Origin: an uncultured Bacteroidota bacterium
GTDB taxonomy: Bacteria; Bacteroidota; Bacteroidia; Chitinophagales; Chitinophagaceae
DNA: 13,039 nt
Direction of reading: 5' to 3'
NCBI GenBank assembly: GCA_903912435.1
Contig: CAIWHI010000046.1
Location: 1 to 13,039, forward strand
Position 1 is the first letter of the stretch; each line of letters begins with the position of its first letter. Both the position numbers and the translations under genes were made by a program. The notes under the pieces are model-generated. The model saw only the letters and a program-made list of their open reading frames with translations, had not been told where the DNA came from and did not search any database. Of the stretch, positions 7,497-13,039 are shown in pieces.

Positions 7497-7525
7497 AAAA
7501 AAAAGAGTATCCAATAGGATACTCT
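7497..7525 (-). terminator. Intrinsic terminator closing the ribosomal operon after map
   Basis: On the minus strand a perfect 9-bp stem (AGAGTATCC at 7525-7517 with GGATACTCT at 7512-7504) closes a 4-nt TATT loop. It is followed by seven further T (7503-7497), continuing the last stem T. It starts about 30 bp after the map stop. This is a textbook leftward terminator and marks the end of the rpsN-to-map transcription unit. Confidence 0.93.
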
Positions 7526-7555
7526 AATCTATAAAACTTTATGCTCCTTGATAGA

Positions 7556-8365
7556 TTACAAGGTATAATAACTTGAATTCAGTTCAGAATTTGCCTTCTC
7601 GGCTATTTCAATAACCTTGAAACTAGATAATGGTTCACCAGCATCTTTACCTACGGCAGTTGTATGTTCAAAATGTGCGGATGGCTTCTTATCGTTAGTA
7701 ACAACTGTCCAACCATCTTTAAGGGTATAGACCTCTTTCTTACCCAGGTTAATCATCGGCTCAATAGCTAATACCATGCCTGTTTTCAACCTCTTACCAT
7801 CACCACGCTTCCCATAATTAGGTACTTGTGGGTCTTCGTGCAGGTTACGACCCACGCCATGACCTACCAACTCCCTAACAACACCGTATCCGTTCTCTTT
7901 GAAAGTATAATTTTCAACAGCAAAAGAAATATCACCAACACGATTATTATCCTTAGCCTGGGCTACACCGCGGTATACCGATTCTTTTGTTACCTGAAGC
8001 AATTTGATAACTTCTGGTTTTAAATTACCTATACCAAATGTATAAGCACTATCACCGTGGTAACCATTTTTATAAAAACCACAATCTACCGAAATGATAT
8101 CACCATCCTTCAATTCGTAGCTACTTGGGAAGCCATGAACTACAACTTCATTTACTGAAATACAAAGGGAAAAAGGGAAACCATTATAGCCTTTGAAAGA
8201 AGGTACACCACCATTATCACGGATAAAGGTTTCAGCCATCTTATCTATTGATAAAGTTGTGATACCGGGCTTTAATAATTTTGCCACCTCGGTTAAGGTG
8301 GCAGAAACCATTAATGCACTTTTACGAATTATTTCAATCTCTTCTTTACTGCGTATGTAAATCAT
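7556..8365 (-). CDS. map: Type I methionine aminopeptidase
   Basis: This cytosolic metalloenzyme removes the initiator methionine from nascent proteins as they leave the ribosome. At 269 residues it has the normal length for a bacterial type I enzyme without extensions. All the expected pita-bread metal and catalytic residues are visible: His77 (VVVHGFP), Asp94 (ISVDCG), Asp105 (YHGDSAYTFG), His169 (ELVGHGVG), Glu202 (LAIEPM) and Glu233 (HFEHTTAV). The C-terminal extension past Glu233 is short. The gene starts at an ATG 42 bp after the secY stop, the classical secY-map arrangement, and is the last gene before the terminator. The usual next gene, infA, is not present. Confidence 0.98.
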   Translation of the reverse strand: MIYIRSKEEIEIIRKSALMVSATLTEVAKLLKPGITTLSIDKMAETFIRDNGGVPSFKGYNGFPFSLCISVNEVVVHGFPSSYELKDGDIISVDCGFYKNGYHGDSAYTFGIGNLKPEVIKLLQVTKESVYRGVAQAKDNNRVGDISFAVENYTFKENGYGVVRELVGHGVGRNLHEDPQVPNYGKRGDGKRLKTGMVLAIEPMINLGKKEVYTLKDGWTVVTNDKKPSAHFEHTTAVGKDAGEPLSSFKVIEIAEKANSELNSSYYTL

Positions 8366-8407
8366 TCTTTTTTGGAAATGTTATACAAAAGCCGAAACCG
8401 GAAACTA

Positions 8408-9781
8408 TTAAGCGTTTACGCCTCTTGTAGTAGCTGCACCCGGAGTGGCAACTGTGCGACCAGTGATACGACCTGTTTTCATCAAACCATCGTAGTGGTT
8501 CATTAATAAATAACTTTCAACCTGCTGAAGTGTATCCAATATTACACCAACACCAATCAGCATTGAAGTACCACCGAAGAATGATGCGAAACCACTTGTA
8601 ACGTTCAACAAAGAAGCTATACCTGGAAGGATACCTGCTGCTGCAAGGAAACACGCACCTGGCAAAGTAATACGATCCATAATAGTAGCGATATAGTCAG
8701 CAGTTGGTTCACCTGGTTTAACACCTGGGATAAAACTGTTGTTACGCTTCAAGTTATCTGCCATTTCTGTTGGGTTGAAAATCAACGCTGTGTAGAAATA
8801 AGTGAAAGCAATAACCAGAATAGCATAGATCAAATTATACAATGCAGATTTGTTATCAGATAATGCGTGGAAGAACCCTTGTGCTTTATCATTTGTAGCA
8901 AAACCAGTAAAAATGGTAGGAATGAACATCATTGCCTGAGCAAAGATGATTGGCATAACACCAGCAGAGTTAACTTTCAATGGAATGAAATCACGTGAAC
9001 CGCTTACTTCTTTAGCAGCATTTGTACTACCAATTATCCTACGTGCGTAGTTCAATGGAATTTTACGAACACCCTGAGTCAATAAGATAAGACCTATAAT
9101 AACTGCAATGAATATAGCTAATTCAATAAGGAATATCAATAAACCACCGCCACCATTAGCATTCTGAGAAGCGAACTCCTGATAGATTGCATTAGGGAAA
9201 CGAGCCAGGATACCCACCATGATGATTAATGATGTACCATTACCAATACCACGATCTGTAATCTTTTCACCTAACCACATTACGAATAATGTACCTGCTG
9301 TAAGAACAACGATTGTTGACATCCAGAACATGAAAGGAGAATAGTCAAGTGCTAAAGCACCCGCATACTGAGGAGAACGCAAATAAGCAACGTATGCACT
9401 AGCCTGGAAGGCTGTTACGATAACTGTAAGGTAGCGGGTATAAGTAGTAATCTTCCTGCGTCCGCTATCTTCCTTCTGTAATTTAGCAACCTGAGGTATA
9501 ACGATACCAGCAAGCTGCATAAAGATGGAAGCAGAGATATAAGGCATTACACCTAATGCAAAAATGGAAGCACGACTAAACGCACCACCTGCAAACATGT
9601 TTAAGATGCCTAGTATGCCACCAGGACCATTTGTGTCACCTAATCTAGCAGGGTTTATACCTGGCAAAGCTACATAGCAACCTACACGGTATACCAGTAC
9701 AAGTACAATGGTATAAACAATGCGTTTGCGCAGTTCGTCAATGCTCCAGATATTCTTCAGTTTATCAATAAATTTCTTCAC
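8408..9781 (-). CDS. secY: Protein translocase channel subunit SecY
   Basis: SecY forms the inner-membrane pore through which SecA-driven or ribosome-bound chains pass; its partners are SecE and SecG. The 457 residues fit a ten-helix SecY. Recognisable stretches are the N-terminal WSIDELRKRIVYT (12-24), the plug/TM2 region AGGAFSRASIFALGVMPYIS (64-83), GIGNGTSLIIMVGI (178-191), KVNSAGVMPIIFA (269-281), and the C-terminal GVGVILDTLQQVESYLLMNH (410-429), followed by a short cytosolic tail. The start is GTG (9779-9781), giving MKKFIDKLKNIWS, the usual beginning in this group; no better ATG is available. The gene lies between rplO and map, as in most bacteria. The 75-bp spacer before it has unusual overlapping inverted repeats that could affect its expression. 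Confidence 0.98.
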   Translation of the reverse strand: MKKFIDKLKNIWSIDELRKRIVYTIVLVLVYRVGCYVALPGINPARLGDTNGPGGILGILNMFAGGAFSRASIFALGVMPYISASIFMQLAGIVIPQVAKLQKEDSGRRKITTYTRYLTVIVTAFQASAYVAYLRSPQYAGALALDYSPFMFWMSTIVVLTAGTLFVMWLGEKITDRGIGNGTSLIIMVGILARFPNAIYQEFASQNANGGGGLLIFLIELAIFIAVIIGLILLTQGVRKIPLNYARRIIGSTNAAKEVSGSRDFIPLKVNSAGVMPIIFAQAMMFIPTIFTGFATNDKAQGFFHALSDNKSALYNLIYAILVIAFTYFYTALIFNPTEMADNLKRNNSFIPGVKPGEPTADYIATIMDRITLPGACFLAAAGILPGIASLLNVTSGFASFFGGTSMLIGVGVILDTLQQVESYLLMNHYDGLMKTGRITGRTVATPGAATTRGVNA

Positions 9782-9795
9782 AGGATCTGTTGTTA

Positions 9796-9854
9796 ATCGT
9801 TTGAAATGCGAATAAACGATAAAAGACGCATTTCTCCAAAAAATACGTCTTTTA
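9796..9854 (-). promoter_or_regulatory. Overlapping inverted repeats upstream of secY (possible leader structure)
   Basis: Three pairings share the same bases. ATCGTTT (9796-9802) pairs with AAACGAT (9814-9820). TAAAAGACG (9820-9828) pairs with CGTCTTTTA (9846-9854). GAAATGCG (9803-9810) pairs with CGCATTTC (9827-9834). The first two compete only for base 9820. In the third, the core GAAATG/CATTTC lies in the loops of the first two, so a 6-bp loop-loop contact is possible; the full 8-bp version would break the end of the second stem. The structure ends 15 bp before the GTG. A role in secY expression is inference. Confidence 0.35.
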
Positions 9855-9856
9855 AC

Positions 9857-10303
9857 TTAAATTATTGTGATTGTTGCTCCTGCAGCAGCAATTAATTCCT
9901 TTGCTTTAGCACTTGCAGCATTTACTTTGAATGGTATTGTTGATTTTAATTCACCATTAGCCAAAACCTTTACAAGGTCTGTACGGTTGATTAAACCATT
10001 GATATATAATATTTCAGGAGAAAACTCTGGAAGACCATATTTCTCAACCAAAAGATCGATTTGACCTAAGTTGAATACTTTATACTCTACACGGAATGGA
10101 TTAATAAATCCACGTTTTGGCATCCTACGCTGTATTGGCATCTGGCCACCTTCATGTCCTCTTTTAGACTGGTAACCAGTACGAGCCTGTTGACCCTTAC
10201 CACCTTTGGTTGCTGTTCCACCATGTCCGCTACCTTCACCACGGCCAATACGTTTTCCTTTCTTTACTGAACCTTCTGCAGGTTTTAGATTGTGTAAATT
10301 CAT
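9857..10303 (-). CDS. rplO: 50S ribosomal protein L15
   Basis: L15 is a late-assembling protein of the large subunit that contacts 23S rRNA through its basic, glycine-rich N-terminal tail. The 148 residues have the standard bacterial length. The N-terminus MNLHNLKPAEGSVKKGKRIG is followed by the family's GRGEGSGHGG and GGKGQQAR motifs (to about residue 41), then GGQMPIQRRMPKRGF (52-66). The C-terminal globular domain ends with AAAGATITII. The gene starts at an ATG, 98 bp after rpmD and 75 bp before secY. Those gaps are wide for this operon and both are structured. Confidence 0.98.
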   Translation of the reverse strand: MNLHNLKPAEGSVKKGKRIGRGEGSGHGGTATKGGKGQQARTGYQSKRGHEGGQMPIQRRMPKRGFINPFRVEYKVFNLGQIDLLVEKYGLPEFSPEILYINGLINRTDLVKVLANGELKSTIPFKVNAASAKAKELIAAAGATITII

Positions 10304-10321
10304 TTTCTACAATTTTTGAAC

Positions 10322-10348
10322 TTGCGCGGAATGTATAACCGCTCGCAA
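10322..10348 (-). promoter_or_regulatory. Bulged hairpin in the rpmD-rplO spacer, proximal to rplO
   Basis: TTGCG (10322-10326) pairs with CGCAA (10344-10348), and CGG (10327-10329) with CCG (10339-10341), leaving a 2-nt bulge and a 9-nt loop. It stands 18 bp before the rplO ATG and directly follows the terminator-like hairpin in transcription order. Function is unknown. Confidence 0.4.
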
Positions 10349-10355
10349 ATTAGTT

Positions 10356-10387
10356 AAAAAATATTTGTACCGCTTAGTGCGGTACAA
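10356..10387 (-). terminator. Terminator-like hairpin inside the operon, between rpmD and rplO
   Basis: On the minus strand TTGTACCGC and GCGGTACAA form a perfect 9-bp stem (10387-10379 with 10373-10365) around a 5-nt loop. ATA and six T (10361-10356) follow. The stem is GC-rich near the loop and the T run is offset by three bases, so it is a weaker match than the terminator after map. Because essential genes lie downstream, it could act only as a partial terminator or attenuator, or as an RNA processing or stability hairpin. Confidence 0.5.
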
Positions 10388-10401
10388 TAATCAAGCTATA
10401 A

Positions 10402-10584
10402 TTAAGCTACTTCCTCAACCTTTACCAGGTGATTTACAGCCCTTACCATACCCAATATCTGTGGAGTTGCCTCAACTTCTACTGAATAATGCATTTTTTT
10501 AAGGCCCAACGCTTTAAGGGTGCGTTTTTGGCGCTCCATGCGGTCGATGCCGCTCTTCACCTGGGTAATTTTTATTTTAGACAT
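10402..10584 (-). CDS. rpmD: 50S ribosomal protein L30
   Basis: L30 is a small large-subunit protein with an alternating alpha-beta fold. The 60 residues match the short bacterial form. Visible signatures are KIKITQVKSGIDRMERQKRT (residues 3-22), the segment LKALGLKKMHYSVEVE that leads to the second strand, and PQILGMVRAVNHLVKVEEV at the C-terminus. It starts at an ATG between rpsE (83 bp) and rplO (98 bp), the position expected in the spc operon. Confidence 0.97.
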   Translation of the reverse strand: MSKIKITQVKSGIDRMERQKRTLKALGLKKMHYSVEVEATPQILGMVRAVNHLVKVEEVA

Positions 10585-10620
10585 TTTACTGTTTTTAAAC
10601 TAAATTATGATTCACAATTA

Positions 10621-10660
10621 AGGGTAAGCCTAAAGAGCAAATGCTCCTGGCACTTACTCT
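10621..10660 (-). promoter_or_regulatory. Stem-loop in the rpsE-rpmD spacer
   Basis: AGGGTAAG (10621-10628) pairs with CTTACTCT (10653-10660), including one G-T pair. CC (10629-10630) continues against GG (10649-10650) across a 2-nt bulge. The loop contains a second small dyad, GAGC AAAT GCTC (10635-10646). The structure begins 7 bp after the rpsE stop. No T tract follows, so it is not an intrinsic terminator. Confidence 0.45.
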
Positions 10661-10667
10661 ACCGGTG

Positions 10668-11186
10668 TTATCCGTTAAATACTTTCTTAAGGCTGATATT
10701 GCGTTGTTTAGCTACCTGAATTGGCTCGCGCAACATTGCAAGTGCAGTAAAGGTAGCTTTAACCACGTTATGTGGGTTAGCAGAACCTAATGACTTAGAA
10801 AGCACGTCGGTGATACCTGCTGCTTCAAGAACGGCACGCATACTACCCCCGGCGATAACACCAGTACCGTGAGCGGCTGGTTTTATCAACACTTTAGCGG
10901 CGCCTTCCTTAGCAAACTGTTCGTGTGGAATTGTACCATGCATTACCGGAACCTTAATAAGATTCTTCTTTGCATCATCAATACCCTTAGTGATGGCTTC
11001 CTGCACTTCCTTAGCTTTACCAAGACCGTGTCCTACAACACCACTTCCGTTACCAACAACCACAAGAGCTGAGAAACTGAATGCACGACCACCTTTTGTA
11101 GTCTTTACAACACGGTTGATAGCTACAACTTTCTCGTGGAGTTCCAGGTCGCCGCCTTTAATACGACTGATTTGTATATTCGACAT
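10668..11186 (-). CDS. rpsE: 30S ribosomal protein S5
   Basis: S5 sits on the solvent side of the small subunit near the mRNA entry channel and affects decoding fidelity and assembly. The 172 residues comprise the N-terminal dsRBD-like domain (about 15-78) with VVKTTKGGRAFSFSALVVVG (27-46) and NGSGVVGHGLGKAKEV, then the C-terminal domain with KPAAHGTGVIAGGSMRAVLE (102-121), GITDVLSKSLGSANPHNVVK (124-143) and TFTAL. The start is an ATG and length is normal. A strong stem-loop lies 16 bp upstream of the start codon in the spacer after rplR. Confidence 0.98.
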   Translation of the reverse strand: MSNIQISRIKGGDLELHEKVVAINRVVKTTKGGRAFSFSALVVVGNGSGVVGHGLGKAKEVQEAITKGIDDAKKNLIKVPVMHGTIPHEQFAKEGAAKVLIKPAAHGTGVIAGGSMRAVLEAAGITDVLSKSLGSANPHNVVKATFTALAMLREPIQVAKQRNISLKKVFNG

Positions 11187-11202
11187 ATTAATTTTATTAA
11201 CC

Positions 11203-11237
11203 GATGCGGTACCAGGTTTATACTGGATTACCGCACC
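11203..11237 (-). promoter_or_regulatory. Strong bulged stem-loop just upstream of rpsE
   Basis: TGCGGTA (11205-11211) pairs with TACCGCA (11229-11235), and CCAG (11212-11215) with CTGG (11223-11226) past a 2-nt bulge. Two further outer pairs, one a G-U in RNA, take the arms to 11203 and 11237. The loop is 7 nt. The hairpin ends 16 bp from the rpsE ATG and no T tract follows it, so it is better read as a translational or processing element than as a terminator. Confidence 0.5.
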
Positions 11238-11275
11238 TTTTTATTGAGTATTATTTGAATAATAATGTTCGATCA

Positions 11276-11635
11276 TTAGAATTTCAATCCACCTTCACGT
11301 GCACCATCGGCAACTGCCTTTACACGACCATGGTAAAGATAACCACCACGGTCAAATACACAGATTTCAAGTCCTAATGCTTTTGCTTTTGCAGCTACTG
11401 CTTTACCCACTAAAACTGACTTTTCAACCTTTGTACCGGTGTGTGCAGCTATATCCTTTTCACGTGAACTAGAAGATGCCAATGTAAAACCATTCTTATC
11501 ATCAATTAACTGAGCGTAAATATCTGCATTACTACGGAATACTGAAAGTCTTGGTTTCACTGATGTTCCGTGAACCCTTGAACGTATGCGCCAACGTAAT
11601 TTTTGACGGCGTATTACTTTTTGATCTTGTGACAT
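11276..11635 (-). CDS. rplR: 50S ribosomal protein L18
   Basis: L18 binds 5S rRNA together with L5 and helps dock it into the central protuberance. The 119 residues have the usual bacterial length. The basic N-terminus (IRRQKLRWRIRSRV, 8-21) is followed by KPRLSVFRSNADIYAQLIDD (27-46), the GKAVAAKAKALGLE helix (77-90), VFDRGGYLYHGRVKAVADGA (93-112), and the terminal REGGLKF. These cover the family's hallmarks. The start is an ATG, 159 bp after rplF, the widest spacer in the operon. Confidence 0.98.
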   Translation of the reverse strand: MSQDQKVIRRQKLRWRIRSRVHGTSVKPRLSVFRSNADIYAQLIDDKNGFTLASSSSREKDIAAHTGTKVEKSVLVGKAVAAKAKALGLEICVFDRGGYLYHGRVKAVADGAREGGLKF

Positions 11636-11704
11636 GTTACCTTGTTTTACGGGCTCGCTCTTATTTAGTTGAACGGCTACCGGAGTTATTAATCCTGGCT
11701 AAAC

Positions 11705-11739
11705 GAAATTTGAAACCATCTTTCAAAAGAACAAATTTC
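11705..11739 (-). promoter_or_regulatory. Two mutually exclusive inverted repeats in the rplF-rplR spacer
   Basis: TTTGAAA (11709-11715) pairs with TTTCAAA (11721-11727) around a 5-nt loop. GAAATTTG (11705-11712) alternatively pairs with CAAATTTC (11732-11739). The two share bases 11709-11712, so only one can form fully. All the pairs are A/T-rich, so chance formation in AT-rich DNA is plausible. Confidence 0.25.
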
Positions 11740-11794
11740 AAGAAACCTTTGTATTAAAATATTTATTTCACTTACTATTCGTAAACTACAAATC

Positions 11795-12349
11795 TTATTT
11801 ACCAGCAGACTTACCAGCTTTACGGCGCACGATTTCAGTTGAGTAACGAACACCTTTACCCTTGTATGGTTCTGGTTTACGTAAGCTACGTAACTTAGCA
11901 GCAACCTGACCTAACAATTGCTTGTCAATAGACTCAAGGATAATCCTTGGGTTCTGACCTTTTTCAGCAATAGCAGAAGCTTTTACTTCAGTAGGAATTT
12001 CGAAAATGATATTGTGAGAATAACCAAGAGCCAGGTCAATCAACTGACCTGTAACAGTAGCACGATAACCAACACCGACTAATTCCATTTCACGTTTGAA
12101 ACCATTGGTTGCACCTTCGATCATGTTAGCAATCAGAGAGCGATACAAACCATGTAATGCGCGATGACGGATCTGATCGGTAGGACGCTCTACAAGAATT
12201 TCTTCAGCACTGATATTGATTTTGATATCACGATCAATTGCTTGCTTTAACTGACCTTTTGGACCTTTTACAACAAACTCGTTAGTAGCTGATATTGTAG
12301 CTGTAACTCCTTTTGGTAATACTACAGGTTTTTTACCTATACGAGACAT
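11795..12349 (-). CDS. rplF: 50S ribosomal protein L6
   Basis: L6 lies near the base of the L7/L12 stalk and the factor-binding site. It consists of two similar domains. The 184 residues show MSRIGKKPVVLPKGVT (1-16) and VVKGPKGQL in domain one, ALHGLYRSLIANMIEGATNG (64-83) and ELVGVGYRA (89-97) at the junction, and the rRNA-binding C-terminal signature RKPEPYKGKGVRY (157-169) with IVRRKAGKSAGK at the end. It starts at an ATG. Spacers of 136 bp from rpsH and 159 bp to rplR are wide for this operon. Confidence 0.98.
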   Translation of the reverse strand: MSRIGKKPVVLPKGVTATISATNEFVVKGPKGQLKQAIDRDIKINISAEEILVERPTDQIRHRALHGLYRSLIANMIEGATNGFKREMELVGVGYRATVTGQLIDLALGYSHNIIFEIPTEVKASAIAEKGQNPRIILESIDKQLLGQVAAKLRSLRKPEPYKGKGVRYSTEIVRRKAGKSAGK

Positions 12350-12448
12350 AAATTAAAAATTCTAACTGTTTAAAAATCATAGACCGTGTTCAGTCACCGT
12401 ATAGAGAACTTATATTCTCGACCTATGTTGTTACTTACTTTATTAAAG

Positions 12449-12474
12449 CCCTTCTAATTTTTCAACCAGAAGGG
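12449..12474 (-). promoter_or_regulatory. Stem-loop in the rpsH-rplF spacer
   Basis: CCCTTCT (12449-12455) pairs perfectly with AGAAGGG (12468-12474) around a 12-nt A/T-rich loop, 11 bp after the rpsH stop. A smaller dyad, GAGAA with TTCTC (12404-12419), lies further downstream in the same spacer. No T tract follows, so termination is not expected. Confidence 0.45.
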
Positions 12475-12485
12475 ATAAATTAATC

Positions 12486-12884
12486 TTAATAGATATTGCA
12501 CATTACTTCACCGCCAACATTCTGCGTGCGAGCTTCTTTATCGGTCATTACACCTTTAGAAGTAGAAACAATAGCAATACCCAGGCCATTCTGTACACGC
12601 CTGATTTCTGCCGGTTTAGCATACTGACGTAAACCTGGACGACTAATGCGCTCCAATGATTTAATAGCTGGCTCTTTAGTTTGAGGATCATACTTCAAAG
12701 CTATTTTAATAACGCCTTGTTTGCTATCATCTTCAAATTTGTATTTCAGGATATAGCCTTTTTCATAAAGGATTTCCGTAATTCTCTTCTTAACATTTGA
12801 AGCCGGAATATCAACAATACGATGGCGGGCCATCTGAGCATTACGGATACGGGTCAGGAAGTCTGCTATTGGATCTGTTACCAT
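12486..12884 (-). CDS. rpsH: 30S ribosomal protein S8
   Basis: S8 is a primary binder of the 16S rRNA central domain. In Escherichia coli it also represses its own operon by binding the rplE leader; that site would lie outside this window. The 132 residues match the family: TDPIADFLTRIRNAQMARH (3-21) at the N-terminus, IPASNVKKRITEILYEKGYI (26-45), the hinge SRPGLRQY (81-88), and the C-terminal rRNA-binding core GLGIAIVSTSKGVMTDKEAR (100-119) with GGEVMCNIY. It starts at an ATG, 113 bp after rpsN. Confidence 0.98.
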   Translation of the reverse strand: MVTDPIADFLTRIRNAQMARHRIVDIPASNVKKRITEILYEKGYILKYKFEDDSKQGVIKIALKYDPQTKEPAIKSLERISRPGLRQYAKPAEIRRVQNGLGIAIVSTSKGVMTDKEARTQNVGGEVMCNIY

Positions 12885-12926
12885 ATTCTTTTTTAGATTT
12901 TGTAAATAAAAATTTGTTACTAGTAC

Positions 12927-12945
12927 CAGCTACACTTAGTAGCTG
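12927..12945 (-). promoter_or_regulatory. Stem-loop in the rpsN-rpsH spacer
   Basis: CAGCTAC (12927-12933) pairs perfectly with GTAGCTG (12939-12945) around a 5-nt loop. A second small dyad, CCCTC with GAGGG (12963-12978), lies closer to the rpsN stop. The spacer has no T tract and no recognisable promoter. Confidence 0.45.
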
Positions 12946-12997
12946 ACTTTGAAACGTTTCCTCCCTCTACAATGAGGGCCTGCCAATGGGCATCATG

Positions 12998-13039
12998 TTA
13001 CCAGCTTGCTTTACGAACACCTGGTATTTTGCCATCCAA
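12998..13039 (-). CDS. rpsN: 30S ribosomal protein S14, C-terminal end only
   Basis: The right edge cuts this gene, leaving 13 codons and the stop on the minus strand. The peptide is LDGKIPGVRKASW. S14 proteins characteristically end in G-x-I-P-G-V-x-K-A-S-W, so the identification is firm despite the length. S14 binds the 3' major domain of 16S rRNA in the small-subunit head. Being immediately upstream of rpsH is its normal place in the spc operon. Whether it is the zinc-binding form cannot be judged from this fragment. Confidence 0.95.
   Translation of the reverse strand: MDGKIPGVRKASW

Noticed and set aside
8366..8407. Possible structure in the secY-map spacer (CCG AAAC CGG)
   Set aside because: Only three pairs; the spacer is short and otherwise unremarkable.
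11689..11904. Minus-strand frame of 71 codons overlapping the end of rplF and the rplF-rplR spacer
   Set aside because: Most of it is an out-of-frame reading of rplF; there is no family resemblance and no sensible position for a gene.
1..13039. CRISPR arrays, tRNA or rRNA genes, transposases, phage genes, toxin-antitoxin pairs
   Set aside because: None was seen on either strand. The only exact duplication (26 bp, two copies) lacks the repeat-spacer regularity of a CRISPR array.

Overview
The window looks like chromosomal core DNA from a member of the Bacteroidota, probably near the Chitinophagaceae. The family-level guess is inference. Supporting signs are a secreted protein with a type IX secretion (T9SS) C-terminal domain, a DUF4369/TlpA-type lipoprotein, an FtsZ tail with a VPAYMRK peptide, moderately AT-rich DNA, and A/T-rich rather than Shine-Dalgarno sequence before the starts. 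No phage, CRISPR, tRNA, rRNA or intact insertion sequence is visible.

Layout. Positions 1-353 (+ strand) hold the 3' end of ftsZ, followed by a strong intrinsic terminator (383-412). Every other gene lies on the minus strand. Read in transcription order from the right edge, the first block is the spc ribosomal-protein operon: rpsN (last 13 codons only), rpsH, rplF, rplR, rpsE, rpmD, rplO, secY and map, ending at an intrinsic terminator (7497-7525). Then come a DUF58 membrane protein, a thioredoxin-like TlpA-family lipoprotein, a T9SS-exported beta-rich protein, a MacB/FtsX-type ABC permease, and a small secreted protein of unknown function that converges on ftsZ.

How the genes work together. 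The right half makes 30S proteins (S14, S8, S5), 50S proteins (L6, L18, L30, L15), the SecY translocon pore, and methionine aminopeptidase, which trims nascent chains. In most bacteria, including typical Bacteroidota, the map side continues into infA-rpmJ-rpsM-rpsK-rpsD-rpoA-rplQ. Here a terminator and unrelated envelope genes follow map instead. The left half is a loose run of envelope and secretion genes with large gaps, probably several transcription units; only the permease and the small secreted gene are closely spaced (31 bp).

The most unusual feature is the architecture of the ribosomal block. Its intergenic spacers are long (75-159 bp from rpsN to secY, 42 bp from secY to map), and each of the seven long ones contains at least one good inverted repeat. 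These include a terminator-like hairpin between rpmD and rplO and a set of overlapping or kissing-capable stems just upstream of secY. The envelope region carries three small intergenic repeats: a G-run palindromic element near 517-569, a 26-bp A-rich repeat present twice at 65-bp spacing, and a 73-bp element bounded by 9-bp perfect inverted repeats. All structures were found by eye; none was folded or searched.
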